A DNA stretch of 64,000 bases, taken from positions 16,255 through 80,254 of the forward strand of contig NZ_DS996819.1 of the NCBI RefSeq assembly GCF_000156235.1. Reading direction: 5' to 3'. Numbering within the stretch: position 1 is the first letter of the stretch; each line of letters starts with the position of its first letter. Positions 44,539-53,472 of this stretch are shown piece by piece. This DNA comes from Pseudovibrio sp000156235. GTDB taxonomy: Bacteria; Pseudomonadota; Alphaproteobacteria; Rhizobiales; Stappiaceae. The position numbers were made by a program, and so were the translations under genes. The notes beneath the pieces are model-generated. The model saw only the letters and a program-made list of their open reading frames with translations. It ran no database searches and was not told the origin of the DNA.

Positions 44539-45654
44539 CTAATTCACATCGACCCAGCTGCCGGATTTGTGGGAGCGGCGGGCGGCATCGACCACTTTGG
44601 AGACTTCAAGGCCGTCCTTGAAGGTTGGCCATTTGGTTTCGCCTGTTGCGATGGCCTCCAGAAAATCACGGGCTTCGATGATCAGCTGATCCTGATAGCC
44701 GGTGCCATGTCCGGGGCCGAGGCAGAAGGCGGCGTAATCCGGGTGGTGCGGGTTGGTGAGGATCTTGCGGAAGCCGGATTGCTCCGGGCCGTCTTTCATG
44801 CGGTAAAGCCAGAGTGCGTTCTGGTCTTCCTGATCAAACCGCAGCGCGCCTTTGGTTCCCGTGATCTCATAGATAATGCCCATCTTCTTGCCCAGAGCCA
44901 CGCGGCTGAAGAGCAGGTGGCCGGTGACACCATTTTCAAAGGTGCACATAAACTGAGCGACATCATCATTGGTAACTTGCTCGACGATGTTGGGTGCACA
45001 TTGGGAAGGGCGGGATTTGAAGACGGTTTCGATCTGGGCATTCACGCTTTTGATTGCACCAACCAAAACATGAGCACAGTTGATCATGTGAGGGGAGAGG
45101 TCTCCCATGGTGCCGTTGGCATCTCCGCTGGAACGCCATGTTGCCGGGGCATTCGGGTCTGCGAAGAAGTCTTCTGTATGTTCCCCGCGAAAGAAGGTGA
45201 TGTCTCCTATGATCCCATCTTTGATGAGTTTGAGGGCCAGTTGGGTTGCCGGGGTGCGGATGTAGTTGAAACCGACCATGTTGATCTGGCCGGATTCTTC
45301 TGCCGCCTGTGCCATGACAGTAGCATCCGACAGGCTGGCGCCGAGAGGTTTTTCGCAAAGGACCGGTTTTCCGAGCCGGAATGCTTCAAGGGCAATTTCT
45401 CTATGGGTGGTCTGAGGGCTTGCGATGACGATTGCTTCTACACGAGGGTCGTTGACCAGTGTGCGCCAATTGCTGGTGGCGCGTGCAAAACCAAATTGTC
45501 TGGCTTTGTCCTCCGCCCCGTCTTCGGTGGTGGTGCAGATCATCTCCAGACGGGTGCGTAGCTTGGTGTCGAATACAGCACCGGCTGCGTTTAATGCCAC
45601 CGCATGCAGCTTTCCCATATATCCGCCGCCGATCAGACCGATGCCAATTTCCAT
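44539..45654 (-). CDS. Gfo/Idh/MocA family oxidoreductase
   Basis: At 371 residues this has an N-terminal NAD(P)-binding fold (GIGLIGGGYMGKLHAVAL) and the family signature CEKPLGASLSDA near residue 97. The C-terminal half has the substrate-binding strand region (MGDLSPHMINCAHVLVG with the conserved histidine). The family oxidises sugars, inositol or related polyols; the product most resembles inositol-dehydrogenase-like proteins, but no catabolic neighbours are present. GGAGG precedes the ATG. Confidence 0.87.
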   Translation of the reverse strand: MEIGIGLIGGGYMGKLHAVALNAAGAVFDTKLRTRLEMICTTTEDGAEDKARQFGFARATSNWRTLVNDPRVEAIVIASPQTTHREIALEAFRLGKPVLCEKPLGASLSDATVMAQAAEESGQINMVGFNYIRTPATQLALKLIKDGIIGDITFFRGEHTEDFFADPNAPATWRSSGDANGTMGDLSPHMINCAHVLVGAIKSVNAQIETVFKSRPSQCAPNIVEQVTNDDVAQFMCTFENGVTGHLLFSRVALGKKMGIIYEITGTKGALRFDQEDQNALWLYRMKDGPEQSGFRKILTNPHHPDYAAFCLGPGHGTGYQDQLIIEARDFLEAIATGETKWPTFKDGLEVSKVVDAARRSHKSGSWVDVN

Positions 45655-46188
45655 AGGGCCTCCTTCAGAACCGATGAAAAGGGTAGGGGGAGTGCCTTAA
45701 AAACTGCTCAGAGAAACTGATAAGAATGCGTGTTGTTCTGTGTAAGCATTACTGCCGCGGCGGCAGGAGATAGCGCTGCGCCCAAGAAAAGTTGACTGGA
45801 TATCATCTGAATTTGAGTGTCTGGGGTTTGCCAAGAATAGTCAGATCACAGCCTATGCAGGCAAAGAAGTTGACGAAGAGACGCGATTGCTTTTGGTGGG
45901 TTTGGGGTTAGAGCGTGGTGAAAACGTGTCGCCTGAATAAGTTGCCCCTAATATCTCAGTAATTCTAATGGTTTAGAGATGTTTCACAGGGTTAATTTTC
46001 GCTGTGAATCATCACCTCTCCGCCTAGCCACGACCACATCTCCGCCTTATTACGCTACGATAAACTTCAGGTGATCGGGCGTTATGGAGACTTGTCTGGT
46101 CTGAGATCTAGGCTCTGCTAGAACTTATAGTTGCGCAGTGTATGCGAACACTGCACTTTGTTGTATTTGAAACCTTGGGGGCGTCTCG
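45655..46188. other. Gene-free interval upstream of opgG
   Basis: No coding frame was found. A short perfect palindrome CTGCCGCGGCGGCAG lies at 45752-45766. The interval should contain the opgG promoter; no clear -35/-10 pair was recognised by eye. Confidence 0.4.
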
Positions 46189-47796
46189 TTGCTTAATCAA
46201 CGAAGTAGTTTTCTTTCCAATATCGCTGTATTAGGCGTCATTTGCTCCAGTGTTGGGTTTGGGGCTTTCGCTTCTTCTGCAGCTGCTGGTGCAAGCGAAA
46301 GCTCTCAGTCTCAGATGCCATTTACCTTTGGCGCACTCGTGGCAAAGATGAAGGCACAGGCGCAGGAAGCCTATACAGAACCATCCGGAGAATTGCCGGA
46401 AGCGCTGGCTGCATTGAAGTACGATGGTTATCGGAAAATTGCCTATAAGCGTGACCGCAGCAAGTGGAAGGACACCGAGAACTTCCGTGTTCATGCTTTC
46501 CATCCGGGCTGGTTGTTCAAAAATCCTCTGAAAATTCATGAGGTAAAAGAGGGCGCAGCTCAGCCATTTGTGTTTGAAGCTGCTGACTTTGACTATCAGG
46601 ATGCAGAACTGACCGCATCTCTGAGCGATGTTTCTTTTCCCGGCGTGGCTGGATTCCGCCTGCTGAACCCACTGAACGTGGAAGGGCGGATGGATGAACT
46701 GGTGGCGTTTTTGGGCGCCAGCTACTTCCGTGCTTTGGGTGCTGGCAATGTTTATGGCTTGTCTGCGCGTGCGCTTGCTATTGATACAGCCAGCGGCAAG
46801 CCGGAGGAGTTTCCGAACTTCACCGCATTTTACCTTGGCAAGCCTGTTGAGGGTTCCGACAAGGTGACCGTTTGGGCGGAACTTGATAGCCCGAGTGTTA
46901 CAGGAGCGTATCAGTTTGTTTTTGAACCAGGCCAGCAGACAGAAGTGGATGTGACTGCACATCTGTTCTTCCGCAGTGATGTGGAGCGGCTTGGGATTGC
47001 ACCACTAACCTCCATGTATCTTTACGGTGAAAACGACCGTGTCGGGTTTGATGATTTCAGACCTGAGGTGCATGACAGTGATGGCCTGAAGCTGCGTTTT
47101 GCCAATGGCAAGACCTCTTGGCGGCCACTTTCCAACCCGGATAATCTGCAGCTTTCCTTCATTGGAGCACGTTCTCCAGCAGGGTTTGGCTTGATGCAGC
47201 GCGATAAAAATCTTGAGAATTATCAAGATCTTGAAGCTCGCTATGACAAGCGTCCAAGCCTTTGGATTGAGCCTCTTGGTGACTGGGGTTCCGGTGCTGT
47301 GATGCTTGCAGAAATTCCAACTGATCAGGAAATCAACGACAACATCGTTGCCTTCTGGTCGCCCAATGAAGCGGTGAAAGCCGGTGACGAACTCTCGTTC
47401 CACTACAAGATGTACTGGGGTGATGAAGTTGGTCGTTCTGAGCAGATGCTGATGCCGATTACCCAGACCCGTTCTGGTAAAGCAGGCCATTCAGCATCTG
47501 AAGAGAACTCGCTGACCCGCAAGTTTGTGGTGGACTTTGATGCCTCTTTGTTTGCTGAAAGCGGATTGAATGGGGAGCAGCTTGTACGCGCTAAACCATT
47601 TATCGAAAACGCTGCTTTAAACGGCACAGTAGACTTTGCGGACGTTCGCTACATTGAAGAACTGGGTGTTTATCGTGTGTTTCTTGATGTTTCCCGCGAT
47701 GACCTTGAAATCCCGGTTGAGTTACGCCTTCAGCTGACTGACGGCGAAAAAGCAGTTTCCGAAGAGTGGCTTTACCAGTGGGGGTGGAGCTCATGA
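46189..47796 (+). CDS. opgG: Periplasmic glucan biosynthesis protein OpgG
   Basis: The 535-residue product has a signal peptide (hydrophobic segment about residues 10-32) and should be periplasmic. The mature protein begins FTFGALVAKMKAQAQEAY and follows OpgG throughout (YRKIAYK, FHPGWLFKNPLKIHEV, AYQFVFEPGQQTEVDV, SMYLYGEN, WRPLSNPDNLQLSF). OpgG is thought to act in glucan backbone branching or remodelling of osmoregulated periplasmic glucans. Translation starts at TTG (46189) behind GGGGG. Its TGA overlaps the ATG of the next small ORF. Confidence 0.93.
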   Translation: MLNQRSSFLSNIAVLGVICSSVGFGAFASSAAAGASESSQSQMPFTFGALVAKMKAQAQEAYTEPSGELPEALAALKYDGYRKIAYKRDRSKWKDTENFRVHAFHPGWLFKNPLKIHEVKEGAAQPFVFEAADFDYQDAELTASLSDVSFPGVAGFRLLNPLNVEGRMDELVAFLGASYFRALGAGNVYGLSARALAIDTASGKPEEFPNFTAFYLGKPVEGSDKVTVWAELDSPSVTGAYQFVFEPGQQTEVDVTAHLFFRSDVERLGIAPLTSMYLYGENDRVGFDDFRPEVHDSDGLKLRFANGKTSWRPLSNPDNLQLSFIGARSPAGFGLMQRDKNLENYQDLEARYDKRPSLWIEPLGDWGSGAVMLAEIPTDQEINDNIVAFWSPNEAVKAGDELSFHYKMYWGDEVGRSEQMLMPITQTRSGKAGHSASEENSLTRKFVVDFDASLFAESGLNGEQLVRAKPFIENAALNGTVDFADVRYIEELGVYRVFLDVSRDDLEIPVELRLQLTDGEKAVSEEWLYQWGWSS

Positions 47797-48005
47797 GACC
47801 TATGAAATCTGAACTATTTTCTACACACGTTAACCTGAGCAGCGGCCCTGTTGCACCGCTTGCCATGCCAGTGCAGGACCTTTCTGCCGGTGACAGCTGG
47901 TTTGTTCTGATCTGGCGCCGCCTGCGGTTTGGGCGCAGCTACTCAGCTTTGCCAGGCAAGGGGACGAGTTTGCGAAAAGCCATTTCCACCTTCTCGGAGC
48001 GGTAA
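47793..48005 (+). CDS. Small 70-residue protein between opgG and opgH, possibly a detached OpgH N-terminus
   Basis: The ATG at 47793 overlaps the opgG stop (ATGA) and the TAA ends three bases before the opgH start, so all three are coupled. The product contains APLAMPVQDL and then DSWFVLIWRRLRFGRSY. OpgH proteins usually have a cytoplasmic N-terminal extension ahead of the first membrane helix, in which a W-x-RLR-GR stretch occurs; the OpgH here starts directly at that helix. The ORF has no membrane helix of its own. Whether it is a true separate subunit or a frame break is unresolved. Confidence 0.65.
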   Translation: MRPMKSELFSTHVNLSSGPVAPLAMPVQDLSAGDSWFVLIWRRLRFGRSYSALPGKGTSLRKAISTFSER

Positions 48006-48008
48006 TCC

Positions 48009-49760
48009 ATGGATAAGCCGTTTCGCGACGGGGTAGGGCACCGCCGGGCTGCGGCTTTTGTCTTCTGTCTTGCATTGTCCCTCAGCTTTACAGGGTTGTT
48101 TTATGCAGCCCTGAGCGCTGACCACCTCAACATCTATGAGGTGGTTCGGATCGCGCTGCTGTTCATCAGCACGCTCTGGCTTTCCTGGGGTGGGGCAACT
48201 GTTTTGCTGGGCCTTCTTTATGGCCGCTCTGTTAAGCCTCTTGATGCTGATCCGCGCGCCCTGCCAGCTTCTGCCACAGCAATTCTGATGCCGATCTATC
48301 ATGAGGATGCGCCTGAAGTTGCTGCGCGCCTTGCTGCTATGATGGATGATTTGCGGGTAAAGAATGCAACACACCTGTTTCACTGGCACGTGCTTTCTGA
48401 CAGCCGCAATGATGAGATTGCAGTGCAGGAAGAACAGGTTGTTCGTCAACTGGTTGCGCGTTATCCGGAGCAAAAGATCTTCTATCGCCGCCGGACTGAC
48501 AACCATGGCCGTAAAGCCGGGAATGTAGCCGAGTTTGTGCAGCGTTGCGGTGGTGCCTACCGTTACATGGTGGTGCTGGATGCGGACAGCCTGATGCGTG
48601 CCGACACATTGGTGCATATGGTTGGTCGTATGGAAGCGGAGCCAAACCTTGGCCTGCTGCAGACCGTGCCGATGCTGGTTGGTTTGAAAAGCTATTTTGG
48701 CCGTAGCCTGATGTTTGCCTCTGGCATGTTTGGCCGTGCCTATGCCTTTGGCCTTGCTGCCATGCAGGGAGAGTGCGGACCTTTCTGGGGCCACAACGCC
48801 ATCATCCGTACTCGTGCGTTTGCCTCCAGCTGTGGTTTGCCGGAGCTGGATGATACAGCGGCGTTTGGTGGACACATCCTGAGCCATGACAGTGTGGAAG
48901 CGGTGCTTTTGGCCCGTGCCGGCTGGCAGGTGGAGTGTGATCCGCGGATCACCGGTTCTTATGAGGCCGCGCCTGAGAATATTCTTGGCTACGCGGCGCG
49001 TGACCGGCGCTGGTGTCAGGGCAACCTGCAGCACTCCCGCGTGATTGGTGCGCGTGCGCTCAAACCTTGGGGCCGGTTCTCTCTGATGCTTGGCATCATG
49101 TCTTATCTGAGCTCCCCGGTCTGGGCTGCGTTTTTGCTGGCCAGCCTGTTTGCTCCGCTGGATCTGCCTGTGCTGGAAGCTTACACCTTCAAGAACCATC
49201 TGCCGGTTTTGGGTCACATACCTATGAGTGCGGCGTATGAAGGTGCTGCTCTGTTGTTTGGTGTTGTTGCTCTGCTGGTGCTGCCCAAAACGCTTGTTGT
49301 TTTGAAAGAAGTGTTTTTGGGTGATCAGACGACCTCTCGCAAAGGTATTTTGGGCGGTTTTGTTGAGCTGATCAGCTCTGCGGTTTTCGCTCCGGTTCTG
49401 ATGGCGTTCCAGTGTCGCTCTGTGTTTGAGGTTCTGATGGGCCGTGACAGCGGATGGACCAATGCTCACCGTGATGCTGCGCGCCTTCCGCTACTGGAAT
49501 GTTTGCGGTCTGTTTGGTGGGTGAGCGTGATTGGTGCGCTGGCCATGGGCCTGAGCTGGATTGGTGAAGCCGCGCTGTGGCTGTGGGTGATGCCGGTTGC
49601 GCTGCCGATGCTGCTGGCACCGTTCATCATCTGGGCAAGCTCATACAATGTGGGCAGTCGTGCTGCCGAGCGTTTGGGGTTTGTGCTTTCCTCTGATCAG
49701 AAGGGCGCGGCCCAACTGCTCGCCCATGTGGAAAAATACTCCGCAGATCTTAGGGTATAA
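48009..49760 (+). CDS. opgH: Glucans biosynthesis glucosyltransferase OpgH
   Basis: This 583-residue inner-membrane GT2 enzyme builds the beta-1,2 glucan backbone from UDP-glucose. The catalytic core carries YMVVLDADSLM (DxD), ESHYWGHN-equivalent GECGPFWGHNAIIR, FGGHILSHDSVEAVLLARAGW and RDRRWCQGNL. Hydrophobic helices flank it on both sides. It is shorter than E. coli OpgH (847 residues) mainly because the N-terminal cytoplasmic part and C-terminal tail are missing. GGAG lies nine bases ahead of the ATG, inside the preceding small ORF. Confidence 0.93.
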   Translation: MDKPFRDGVGHRRAAAFVFCLALSLSFTGLFYAALSADHLNIYEVVRIALLFISTLWLSWGGATVLLGLLYGRSVKPLDADPRALPASATAILMPIYHEDAPEVAARLAAMMDDLRVKNATHLFHWHVLSDSRNDEIAVQEEQVVRQLVARYPEQKIFYRRRTDNHGRKAGNVAEFVQRCGGAYRYMVVLDADSLMRADTLVHMVGRMEAEPNLGLLQTVPMLVGLKSYFGRSLMFASGMFGRAYAFGLAAMQGECGPFWGHNAIIRTRAFASSCGLPELDDTAAFGGHILSHDSVEAVLLARAGWQVECDPRITGSYEAAPENILGYAARDRRWCQGNLQHSRVIGARALKPWGRFSLMLGIMSYLSSPVWAAFLLASLFAPLDLPVLEAYTFKNHLPVLGHIPMSAAYEGAALLFGVVALLVLPKTLVVLKEVFLGDQTTSRKGILGGFVELISSAVFAPVLMAFQCRSVFEVLMGRDSGWTNAHRDAARLPLLECLRSVWWVSVIGALAMGLSWIGEAALWLWVMPVALPMLLAPFIIWASSYNVGSRAAERLGFVLSSDQKGAAQLLAHVEKYSADLRV

Positions 49761-49778
49761 CCCGTTCATTTGTGCTTT

Positions 49779-49820
49779 GAGGGCCACATCCACCAGCTGA
49801 GCAGCTGGGATGTGGCCCTC
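49779..49820. terminator. Long hairpin after opgH
   Basis: A 13-bp stem GAGGGCCACATCC / GGATGTGGCCCTC encloses an inner CCAGCT/AGCTGG stem with a single bulged base, followed by TTTG. It ends the opg operon or weakens read-through into the next gene. Confidence 0.75.
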
Positions 49821-49884
49821 TTTGTATCTGGCGTTTTGTCCAGTGTTTAAACTTCCGGTCTGGGTCTCCATGGGGGATGAGTGA

Positions 49885-51453
49885 ATGCCGGAAGAGACAG
49901 TTTCAACCCGCTTGTGGTGGCGACCGGCGGGCGTTGTTGTTCTGATTGCAGGCTACTTGCTACTGCATTTGCTTTTGCGCGGCTATTTTTCTCCCACACT
50001 CAGCACAGATGACATGTTTGAGAACGTGTTTGTGCAGGAGCTGAAGCTTGGCTATCAGGTGCGCCAGCCTCCCGTTTACCAGTGGCTGCTTTATGGCGTG
50101 CAGAGGATTTTTGGCCCGACCATCTGGAGCTTTCTGGTTCTCAAGTATTCGCTGGTGTTGTGTTTCGCGCTGTTTCTTTATGGCGTGGCGCGGCAGGCCA
50201 TTGCTAATGAGAAACTGGCGGCTTTGGCGGTGTTTTCCTGGGTGGCGTTCTACCAGATCGGCTTCAACCTGCATGAGGGGGTGACCCACACAGCGGTGCT
50301 GATGGCCGCCTCCGCCGCCACCGTTTACTGCTTCCTTTGGATGCTGCGGGACAAGATGGTTGGAGCGGCGGTGTGTCTGGGGCTTGCTGTTGGTTTGGGG
50401 ATGCTCTCAAAGCACTCTTACGTTCTGGTGCCTGCTGCGATGTTTTTGGCCGTCTTAAGTGATCGTTACTGGCGCAGGCAGATACGGCTGCCGTTGCTGG
50501 TGGCCTCCGGCGTGATCGCGGTGCTCATGTACAGCCCCTACCTCTATTGGGTTGTCAGCAGCGAGCAAGCTTTGGTCGGTTCTGCGCTCAACGTGATGCG
50601 GGAGGGAGAGCAGGGGAGTGATGTGACCCGCATCCTGACCGGTGAACTGCGCCTGTTCACCAGCCTGCTTGGCTTCTCCGCCCCGTTTCTGCCCTTAGTC
50701 CTGCTGCTGTTCTTCCCAGCGCTGTTTGGTAAGGGGAAGGTGAGGGAGCGTACCGCTCCTGATCCAGAGGTGTATCGCGTCGGCCAACTGCTGCAACGCG
50801 CTCTGCTGATCTCTTTGGCTTTGGCGTTCACAGGCGTTCTGCTCAGCGGCGCGCAATACATCAAAGAGCGCCACATGCATCCGGTTCTACTGTTGCTGCC
50901 GCTGGTGATCTTCTTCCAGATCTCGCGCAGGACGTATGCGGCGCGATCGGTGAAAATCTACAGCAGCGTTCTGGCGGTTCTAGTTCTCGTCGTCCTCGGA
51001 ATCCGCATCTCCGGTTTTCTGGCCCCCGACAAAAAAATGTGCGGCGGCTACTGCCGACATATGAAGCCCTACGAGGATCTCGGCGAGCAGCTCAAGGCAC
51101 AGTTCCCGGAGGCCGCACAAGCGACCATCGTTTCTCTGGATGAATACACCGGTGGTAACCTGCGCGTCACCTTGCCAGACGCTCGCCATATCATCCAAAG
51201 CTTCCAGCCCAGCACTGACCAACGCTCAGACTGCTTTATCGTCTGGGATATGGGCGACGATGGTACCAATCGCGGCATGCAAACCGCACTCAGCAGTGGC
51301 GGGTTTGCGTCCAGCAAAGCTCCGACAGATGGCAAAACATTGCGTTCCCACCAGATCGATGTGAGCTGGCCTCATTTGTGGAAGAAGGAGAACTTCCGTA
51401 AAACCACATTCGGGATCGCCAAAGTGGATAGCGATTCTGAAATTTGTCGCTAG
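49885..51453 (+). CDS. PMT/ArnT-type membrane glycosyltransferase (GT39-like)
   Basis: At 522 residues this has about ten transmembrane helices and a C-terminal periplasmic domain. The first periplasmic loop reads LSTDDMFENVFVQELKLGYQVRQPPVYQWLLY, with the acidic pair and the YQ-PPV-QWL pattern of lipid-linked glycosyltransferases. Such enzymes move a sugar from a polyprenyl phosphate to lipid A, protein or glycan. Its place behind opgGH suggests, without proof, action on periplasmic glucan or envelope lipids. No opgC is present. Confidence 0.82.
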   Translation: MPEETVSTRLWWRPAGVVVLIAGYLLLHLLLRGYFSPTLSTDDMFENVFVQELKLGYQVRQPPVYQWLLYGVQRIFGPTIWSFLVLKYSLVLCFALFLYGVARQAIANEKLAALAVFSWVAFYQIGFNLHEGVTHTAVLMAASAATVYCFLWMLRDKMVGAAVCLGLAVGLGMLSKHSYVLVPAAMFLAVLSDRYWRRQIRLPLLVASGVIAVLMYSPYLYWVVSSEQALVGSALNVMREGEQGSDVTRILTGELRLFTSLLGFSAPFLPLVLLLFFPALFGKGKVRERTAPDPEVYRVGQLLQRALLISLALAFTGVLLSGAQYIKERHMHPVLLLLPLVIFFQISRRTYAARSVKIYSSVLAVLVLVVLGIRISGFLAPDKKMCGGYCRHMKPYEDLGEQLKAQFPEAAQATIVSLDEYTGGNLRVTLPDARHIIQSFQPSTDQRSDCFIVWDMGDDGTNRGMQTALSSGGFASSKAPTDGKTLRSHQIDVSWPHLWKKENFRKTTFGIAKVDSDSEICR

Positions 51454-51471
51454 TTCCTACGTGGTGTTTTG

Positions 51472-51924
51472 ATGTTGAAGATACGTGTTGCCGGTCCTGA
51501 AGATCTTGAAGCTGTTGTGCAAATGATGAACGGAGGGGCCTCCTCCCAGCGTGTTCATCTGGAAAGCGATGAGATTGACACGTACCGACCAGCGTTCCTC
51601 GCCATCCAGCAAGCGGCAGATACCGATATTTATGTTGGCGAGCTGGACGAGGGCGAGCCAGTGGCTACGTTTCAGCTATCCTTTCTGATCGGGTTGGCCT
51701 TTAACGGCAAACCGCGCGGTCAGATTGAAAGCATGCATACCCGCTCTGATATGCGCGGTAAGGGGCTTGGCAAGGCGATGCTTTCACATGCAGTTGAGTT
51801 GGCGCGTGAAAAGGGCTGCTGTATGGTGCAGCTCACATCCAATAAGGAGCGTGCCGATGCGCACCGCTTTTATGAGAGCAACGGATTTGTGCCGACCCAC
51901 GAAGGCTTCAAGCTGGTTTTCTAA
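51472..51924 (+). CDS. GNAT family N-acetyltransferase
   Basis: The 150-residue protein has the acetyl-CoA motif MHTRSDMRGKGLGKAML (RxxGxG/A) and the C-terminal SNKERADAHRFYESNGFV segment. The acceptor is unknown. The ATG at 51472 lies 18 bases after the glycosyltransferase stop on the same strand, so the genes may be joined. Confidence 0.86.
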   Translation: MLKIRVAGPEDLEAVVQMMNGGASSQRVHLESDEIDTYRPAFLAIQQAADTDIYVGELDEGEPVATFQLSFLIGLAFNGKPRGQIESMHTRSDMRGKGLGKAMLSHAVELAREKGCCMVQLTSNKERADAHRFYESNGFVPTHEGFKLVF

Positions 51925-52046
51925 CTGTTAACTGGCAGCGACATCGAGTGTTTCATGCTGGCCAGTTCTGAAATAAGTTTCGTACCTGACCGGCAGTGCC
52001 AATCCCTTACTCCCGATTTTCTTCTACATTTGTTTTCAGGTGACCC

Positions 52047-52754
52047 ATGGCCGCAACACAGACCAAACCCATTGAGCTTTATTACTGGCCAACGCCAAAT
52101 GGCTGGAAAATTTCAATCATGCTGGAAGAGCTGGGCGTTCCCTATGATCTGAAACTGGTGAACATTGGGCGCGGGGAACAGTTTGATCCTGAGTTTTTGA
52201 AGATTGCCCCAAACAATCGCATGCCTGCCATTGTTGACCCTGAAGGGCCGGGCGGTGAACCCATTTCCATTTTTGAGTCCGGGGCTATCATGCAGTATCT
52301 GGGGCGCAAGTTTGATCGGTTCTACCCGTCTGATGAGCGCGGCCGTGTGGAAACTGAGGAATGGCTGATGTGGCAAATGGGCGGGTTTGGTCCCATGCTT
52401 GGTCAGAACCACCATTTCCGCATTTATGCGCCCGAGAAAATTGAATACGCCATGACCCGCTATTTCAATGAAACGCACCGGCTTTATGGGGTGCTCAACA
52501 AGCGGCTTGCAGATCGCTCCTATGTGGCCGCCGGAGAATACACGATTGCCGATATGGCGATTTTCGGCTGGTCTCATCGTTGGGAGCGTCAGGGCATGGA
52601 TCTGGAGGAGTTTTCGCATGTGAAAGCCTGGCGTGAGCGGTTGCTGGCGCGATCAGCTGTGGTGAAAGGGCTTGAAGTTGGTAAGGCAGAGGCTGATAGT
52701 TCCAATATTGTGGAGGATAAACAGGCACAGTCTGTGTTGTTCAACCAGCGCTGA
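52047..52754 (+). CDS. Glutathione S-transferase, YghU/YfcG-like (Nu class)
   Basis: The 235-residue protein has a thioredoxin-fold N-terminus (YYWPTPNGWKISIMLEELGVPYDL) with the T-P-N-G-W-K pattern of Nu-class enzymes, then APNNRMPAIVDPEGPGG and SIFESGAIMQYLG for glutathione binding. The C-terminal helical domain is intact. YfcG/YghU act as disulfide-bond oxidoreductases and weak peroxidases in the cytoplasm. Confidence 0.88.
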   Translation: MAATQTKPIELYYWPTPNGWKISIMLEELGVPYDLKLVNIGRGEQFDPEFLKIAPNNRMPAIVDPEGPGGEPISIFESGAIMQYLGRKFDRFYPSDERGRVETEEWLMWQMGGFGPMLGQNHHFRIYAPEKIEYAMTRYFNETHRLYGVLNKRLADRSYVAAGEYTIADMAIFGWSHRWERQGMDLEEFSHVKAWRERLLARSAVVKGLEVGKAEADSSNIVEDKQAQSVLFNQR

Positions 52755-52885
52755 TACCTGTAACGATCAGCAGTTTTAAGCTTCAATCACGACACCGGCA
52801 CTTTAAGTTGATTTGAACCGGCGTGCCGCCAAAATTAGGCTCTCGCAGAATGATAAATTGAAATCACTTGCGAATGGACCTTGAT

Positions 52886-53431
52886 ATGATGCGGGCTCAA
52901 AAAATACTGCTGACTTCCCTTTTTCTGGCTGTTTGGGCGCTGATCTCTCCCGTTTCAGCGGCCTCCTTTGAAGATCCAAAGTTCAGCCTTGAACTGAGAG
53001 ATGCCAATGGCACGAAAACACTCGGTGAAGCTTTCACCAAAGGGCCAGCTATTTTGCATTTCTGGGCAACTTGGTGTCCAAACTGCCGCGTTGAACTTCC
53101 AGCGATGGAGCGCTTCGAAGATGAGTTGAAAGCGCAAGGGCTCGATGGCCAGTTTGTCGTGGTTGCGCTGGAAGATGTTCCTTATGGCCGCATTCAAAGC
53201 TTCCTACAGGATCGTTTGGGCCTTGAGCGCTTTACCAGTTATCAGGCTGTCGATATGCAGGCGATGGGCACTGCGTTTCAGGTTGCGGCCATGCCCTACA
53301 CAATCTTTCTGGATGAAAACGGCGGTGTTCTTGGCGGAATTCCAGGGTCGTTGGAGTGGGATGCACCACAGATCCGAGAGACCTTTATCGGCCACCTTCA
53401 GGGCAAAGGCACCATTGCCTCAGGTAACTGA
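52886..53431 (+). CDS. TlpA-like thioredoxin-fold protein
   Basis: This 181-residue protein has a signal peptide or anchor (ILLTSLFLAVWALISPVSAAS) and then a thioredoxin fold with redox motif FWATWCPNCRVELP and the cis-proline in AAMPYTIFLD. It should be a periplasmic thiol-disulfide reductant. Start is ambiguous among ATG 52874, 52886 and 52889; 52886 was chosen. No cytochrome maturation genes are nearby, so the partner is unknown. Confidence 0.85.
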   Translation: MMRAQKILLTSLFLAVWALISPVSAASFEDPKFSLELRDANGTKTLGEAFTKGPAILHFWATWCPNCRVELPAMERFEDELKAQGLDGQFVVVALEDVPYGRIQSFLQDRLGLERFTSYQAVDMQAMGTAFQVAAMPYTIFLDENGGVLGGIPGSLEWDAPQIRETFIGHLQGKGTIASGN

Positions 53432-53472
53432 GTGTACATATGAGGTGATTTCACTTCAGACTGACAATGCGT

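Noticed and set aside
47943..49469. Long minus-strand frame opposite opgH
   Set aside because: It is the shadow of opgH; the composition (Gln, His, Arg, Thr rich) is that of an antisense frame, and OpgH motifs are clear on the plus strand.
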